A program made the translations under genes and the position numbers. Below, in pieces: positions 5,631-8,509 of a stretch of DNA of 8,509 nt; the first letter of the stretch is position 1; every line of letters starts with the position of its first letter. Under the pieces are notes generated by a model. The model was not told the origin of the DNA, searched no databases, and saw nothing but the letters and a program-made list of their open reading frames with translations. The DNA lies in assembly GCA_019038735.1 (NCBI GenBank), contig JAHOYW010000157.1, forward strand, positions 1 to 8,509, in the 5' to 3' direction. The DNA comes from Victivallales bacterium (GTDB taxonomy: Bacteria; Verrucomicrobiota; Lentisphaeria; Victivallales; Victivallaceae).

Positions 5631-6291
5631 AGATATAATGTAGTATGAAGAAACAACAGAATCCTCCGAAGATATGCCAAAGGAAATGTGTACCCATTGT
5701 TATGGATTCTGCGAATTGTTTATCGAGGAGCCGGAAAGTTATTGCTATAGCGAATGAGATTAAGGCAGCGGTTACGGATTTCCATGCTTTGGGATTTTTA
5801 TATACGCAATGCAGGATCAGAGGGACAACAACAACGACTGCCATCACTGAATAGCCTATTGATACTGACACCGTATGCGAAAAAGTAAGAGTTTCATAGA
5901 TAAAATAATAAATCATGATGGGCAACATGGTGAAAATAAATACTAATATCCATTTTCTGACAAGTTCGCGCCAGAAATATATAGTCGCCATTAATACTAA
6001 AAACATTATCGGCATATAATCGAGTTTCAGCCATATATCATGACTGCGTGTAGCATGATAAATCGTTCCACCTACCCAACCGACAAATAATATTATAAGG
6101 AAAATTACGAGTAGAGGGAATTTGTTGTAATTAAATTTTGTTTTGACCGCAAAATAAACAAAAACCAAGAGAAAAACTAAATTACTGGCGGTACTCCATG
6201 GCTCCACGGGCAGGCGCGACATATCTGTTTCACGATAAATTGGTCCCTGATCATTTGGTTCAAGTCGGCGAATTGATGCGGAGCCTGTCAT
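5602..6291 (-). CDS. CREST-superfamily seven-helix membrane hydrolase (alkaline ceramidase-like)
   Basis: The 229-residue protein is almost wholly hydrophobic, with about seven membrane helices from residue 34 on. It carries the polar signature of the CREST superfamily (alkaline ceramidase, PAQR receptors, Per1) in the expected order: E30-P-W-S33 with N37 at the start of the first helix, H79 (GGTIYHAT), D91 (KLDYMP), and H202 and H206 in the last helix (THFLWHIFGG). In characterised members these histidines and the aspartate bind zinc and cut amide bonds in sphingolipids. The actual substrate here is not known and could be a bacterial sphingolipid or another N-acyl lipid. The start follows a very G-rich site (GA plus seven G) four bases upstream; a later ATG at residue 24 has none. 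It lies 23 bases after the Lpt permease gene, probably in one operon, which supports an envelope-lipid role. Confidence 0.68.
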   Translation of the reverse strand: MTGSASIRRLEPNDQGPIYRETDMSRLPVEPWSTASNLVFLLVFVYFAVKTKFNYNKFPLLVIFLIILFVGWVGGTIYHATRSHDIWLKLDYMPIMFLVLMATIYFWRELVRKWILVFIFTMLPIMIYYFIYETLTFSHTVSVSIGYSVMAVVVVVPLILHCVYKNPKAWKSVTAALISFAIAITFRLLDKQFAESITMGTHFLWHIFGGFCCFFILHYIYKTEKMRIT

Positions 6292-6314
6292 TGTTCCCCC
6301 CCTCTTATTGAAGC

Positions 6315-7403
6315 TTAATGTCTTGCAATTTTATAAATCATGATTGCGCCAACTATCTGATAAGTCAAATTCGGGAGCCACAAAAGATACTGCGGATAAA
6401 GATTGGGATAGGCGGTCAATGATTCGCAAAGAATAATAGTTAAAAAGAATACTCCAGCCAGGATAACACTCAAAAATAGACCAACTGAGGTTTCGCGCCG
6501 CGATGTGCGAATCGCCAAAGGTAGCCCCAGAAGCATAAAGGCTATCGGTGCCAGCGCAAAAGCAATACGCTGATTTAATTCGACTTCTAAATCGCAGGTG
6601 TTCCGCTTAAATCTTTTTTCAATTCTGATATTACCGAACAACTCTTTAAGAGTCATGTATTTATCGCGTTTACCTATTTCCATACGGTTCATTTCTGTGC
6701 CGTAGTCAATAACAAATTCAAATCTTTTAGCGAAACTCCGAACCGGCGGGTTTGATTTTTTGTCAACGATATTGCAGTCAAATAAAGCAATAGTTAAAGT
6801 TTTTAGCTTCTTATTTGCCAGCAATTCCCCGCGATGCGCGGTAATATCACGGATAATCTTGTCATTTTCGCCTATAGTGAACACTTGAACGTCTTTAATT
6901 ATTTTCTCACCCTCTTTGTCATCAATATAAATAATATTATTATTATATCTGACTCTTACGCCTGGTTCAAACATCGCGGATGGATGATTTATCGCGGTCT
7001 TTGTCGCGACTTTTCTAGCCGTCCCCAGCATGGGCGGACCAATTTCAACCTGTAAATACAAACATAAAATCATCATCAAAAATGCAATTATCATGACTGG
7101 AGAAACAATTTGCAGGATAGATATCCCACAAGCCCGCATAGCGGTGATTTCAGAATCCGCCGACAAACGTCCGAAAACCAGCATGACTGACACCAGTACC
7201 GCCCATGGGATGGTAAAAGTAAGGGCAATCGGAATCAGGCAGAATGCAAATTCAAATATACTCGAGATTGGTAGTCCCTGAGTAACAAATTTATCCAAGT
7301 CTCTAGCAATATGCGAGCCCATCATAAAAAATGTAAGCAAACCTATAGCCACACTAAAGCTAAGCGTAAAGGCTTTTAGTATATATAAATTAATAGTTTT
7401 CAT
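6315..7403 (-). CDS. LptF/LptG-family lipopolysaccharide export permease
   Basis: The 362-residue protein matches the family length (about 360 in E. coli) and layout. Membrane helices lie near 11-31, 50-78 and 97-119, a periplasmic beta-jellyroll domain at about 125-265, and three more helices near 275-298, 305-328 and 338-358. Signature segments are visible: GRLSADSEITAMRACGIS (about 78-95), where the coupling helix meets the ATPase, then ELNQRIAFALAPIAF followed by GLPLAIRTSRRETS, and finally WLPNLTYQIVG. LptF and LptG form the inner-membrane core that, with LptB, lifts lipopolysaccharide onto the periplasmic bridge. I cannot tell LptF from LptG here, and no second copy is in the window, so the symbol is left blank. 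The ribosome site is weak (GAG five bases before the ATG). It sits 80 bases downstream of the glycosyltransferase and 23 bases before the CREST hydrolase. Confidence 0.9.
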   Translation of the reverse strand: MKTINLYILKAFTLSFSVAIGLLTFFMMGSHIARDLDKFVTQGLPISSIFEFAFCLIPIALTFTIPWAVLVSVMLVFGRLSADSEITAMRACGISILQIVSPVMIIAFLMMILCLYLQVEIGPPMLGTARKVATKTAINHPSAMFEPGVRVRYNNNIIYIDDKEGEKIIKDVQVFTIGENDKIIRDITAHRGELLANKKLKTLTIALFDCNIVDKKSNPPVRSFAKRFEFVIDYGTEMNRMEIGKRDKYMTLKELFGNIRIEKRFKRNTCDLEVELNQRIAFALAPIAFMLLGLPLAIRTSRRETSVGLFLSVILAGVFFLTIILCESLTAYPNLYPQYLLWLPNLTYQIVGAIMIYKIARH

Positions 7404-7441
7404 TTGATCTCATTATTGAATTAATAGAGAAACTCTAGTTC

Positions 7442-7469
7442 AAAATACTGTATATTTGGACATAATCAA
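7442..7469 (-). promoter_or_regulatory. Possible promoter for the Lpt permease-hydrolase pair
   Basis: On the minus strand TTGATT (7469-7464) and TATTTT (7447-7442) lie 16 bases apart in the 80-base gap between the glycosyltransferase stop and the permease start. This would let the last two genes be expressed separately from the sugar genes. The match is imperfect and the gap is AT-rich. Confidence 0.22.
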
Positions 7470-7483
7470 CTAATTATATGTTT

Positions 7484-8245
7484 TTAAGAAAGTATTTTAT
7501 AAATGCTTACTATTTTCCAGCGGTTAAAAGCATGGATCATATAATGTATGAAATTGCAATGCTTGCGGGCGATTGCCAGCTCTTCATCGAACTGCTGGAC
7601 AAAGTTATTTTCACTGATAGAAGTTTCATGACGCCGAAATTTACTCAACTTTTTTCTTAGGTGAATCGGACGCGATTTTAATGCCATATTGAGCCATAAT
7701 TCATAGTCCCATGCTGCTTTGTATGCCGGATCCAGATCTTTTACTTCATTCCACAGGTCAAGCTTCCAAAAAGTCGATGGCTGATTGATGAAGTTTTCGC
7801 ATAAAAGAATATTCCAACTGTAAAAAAAACCGATTAAATTTTTATACAATGTGACAGCTTTACGAATTTCTTTACCCTCTGAATCTACAATATAACTTTT
7901 GCCGTAAAGCCAGCGGCGTTCAGGATATTTATTAAAGGCTTTCACGACCATATCCAAAGCCCCCGGAGTAAAGACATCGTCAGCGTTCAGCCAGCAGGCA
8001 ATGTCGCCAGAGGCTAAATTCATTCCATAATTAATTGCATCTTGAGGTCCGCTATCTTTACGGGAAATTATTTTGCAAGAGTCTTTGTATTCGTCAAGTA
8101 TTTCCAGAGTTCGGTCACTTGATTGACCATCACAAATGATATATTCCAGCTCAAAAGCACCCTTTTGAGCCAGTACGCTTTCAACTGTTTCACGAATATA
8201 TTTTTCGCCGTTATAAACCGCGCTAATGACTGATATTTTAATCAT
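7484..8245 (-). CDS. Family-2 (GT-A) glycosyltransferase
   Basis: The 253-residue protein begins directly with the nucleotide-sugar fold MIKISVISAVYNGEKYI. It shows the family-2 marks in order: D39-G40 in the first half, GPQDAINYGMNLASGD (66-81), the metal-binding WLNADD (N87-A-D89-D90), QPSTFW (155-160), the acidic catalytic segment WDYELWL (D180, E182) and the late RRHETSIS (205-212). It should move a sugar from a nucleotide donor to a surface glycan or lipid; the sugar and acceptor cannot be read from sequence. There are no membrane helices. The ATG overlaps the upstream DUF2304 stop as ATGA. It has only an A-rich leader with no ribosome site, so its translation probably depends on coupling. 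The DUF2304-GT2 pair is a common arrangement in surface-polysaccharide loci. Confidence 0.88.
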   Translation of the reverse strand: MIKISVISAVYNGEKYIRETVESVLAQKGAFELEYIICDGQSSDRTLEILDEYKDSCKIISRKDSGPQDAINYGMNLASGDIACWLNADDVFTPGALDMVVKAFNKYPERRWLYGKSYIVDSEGKEIRKAVTLYKNLIGFFYSWNILLCENFINQPSTFWKLDLWNEVKDLDPAYKAAWDYELWLNMALKSRPIHLRKKLSKFRRHETSISENNFVQQFDEELAIARKHCNFIHYMIHAFNRWKIVSIYKILS

Positions 8246-8509
8246 TTTTTCTTTTTTTTGTCTGATTTTGAAAGTTGTTCTTTTAACAAAGCTAATTCCT
8301 GACCGAGTTTTTTTATTTTATCCACCTGACTAGAAATGATAACTGAAAACTGAATTAAAATAAGGATTACGGTTACTAATAAAACTAAAAATAAAGTTGC
8401 TGGTGCATATTCAATTCCAATTAAATTTGAAATAAAACCAAGCCCTTGCACCCAGCATGCTAAAATCAGGAAAAATATACTCATAATTCCCCAAATCAGG
8501 GCATAAGCT
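8242..8509 (-). CDS. DUF2304 family small membrane protein (5' partial)
   Basis: The frame stays open through the window edge, giving 88 visible residues. I do not accept the ATG at 8484 as the start: the in-frame codons before it read AYALIWGI, which matches the conserved 'YALLW' segment of DUF2304 proteins. That family is usually about 110-120 residues long, so about 25-30 residues lie outside. Two membrane helices are visible: one around LIWGIMSIFFLILACW and one around LFLVLLVTVILILIQFSVII. A short charged helix (LGQELALLKEQL) and a lysine tail follow. DUF2304 proteins are typically encoded beside GT2 enzymes and may anchor or assist them; their exact role is unknown. The stop overlaps the glycosyltransferase ATG by four bases. 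Confidence 0.75.
   Translation of the reverse strand, partial: AYALIWGIMSIFFLILACWVQGLGFISNLIGIEYAPATLFLVLLVTVILILIQFSVIISSQVDKIKKLGQELALLKEQLSKSDKKKKK

Noticed and set aside
5645..5854. 69-aa plus-strand open frame
   Set aside because: It is antisense to the CREST-type membrane gene, has no ribosome site worth noting and no recognisable content.
6834..7281. Two overlapping plus-strand open frames (73 and 83 aa)
   Set aside because: They are antisense shadows of the Lpt permease gene, whose protein is clearly conserved.

Overview
The window comes from an AT-rich bacterial chromosome with a diderm (Gram-negative-type) cell envelope. The evidence is an LptF/LptG-type lipopolysaccharide-export permease, a LolA-like lipoprotein, a DsbD-type thioredoxin domain and a family-2 glycosyltransferase with a DUF2304 partner. 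The small secreted basic protein, with its short 'DGR..KN..I...' N-terminal module, and the repeat style suggest the PVC superphylum (Lentisphaerae or a relative). That placement is inference; no rRNA or other marker is present. No tRNA, rRNA, CRISPR array or transposase gene was seen.

Layout. (1) Positions 1-249 hold the 3' end of a dsbD-like gene. It stops early, before the last strand and helix of the thioredoxin fold. (2) Positions 267-336 hold two inverted copies of a small hairpin unit, each preceded by GTAG. This looks like a REP/BIME-type repeat doublet, and its right half ends in a T-run and can act as a terminator. (3) Positions 1828-368 (minus) form a two-gene operon: a LolA-like lipoprotein, then a secreted, very basic protein. 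(4) A 222-bp or longer divergent control region follows, with a promoter-like site on each side and 11-bp-spaced repeats resembling a PhoB/PhoP box. (5) Positions 2066-5600 (plus) form a tight operon: a PhoB-type response regulator, an unrecognised 86-aa membrane protein, a PhoR-type histidine kinase (ATGA overlap) and an HD-domain phosphohydrolase. (6) Positions 8509-5602 (minus) carry DUF2304 (partial), a GT2 glycosyltransferase (ATGA overlap), an LptF/LptG permease and a seven-helix CREST/alkaline-ceramidase-like hydrolase. The plus and minus blocks converge with one base between stop codons, inside an AT-rich hairpin that could terminate both transcripts.

How the genes fit together. The central operon is a phosphate-type two-component system with two extra members: a small membrane protein placed between regulator and kinase, and an HD hydrolase. 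No pst or phoU genes are in view. The right-hand block reads as envelope glycolipid work: sugar transfer, lipopolysaccharide export and a possible lipid-amide hydrolase. The left-hand genes are also envelope or periplasmic. The observations most worth a second look are the REP-like doublet next to the shortened dsbD end, the small protein embedded in the phoB-phoR operon, and the pairing of the Lpt permease with the CREST-family membrane hydrolase.
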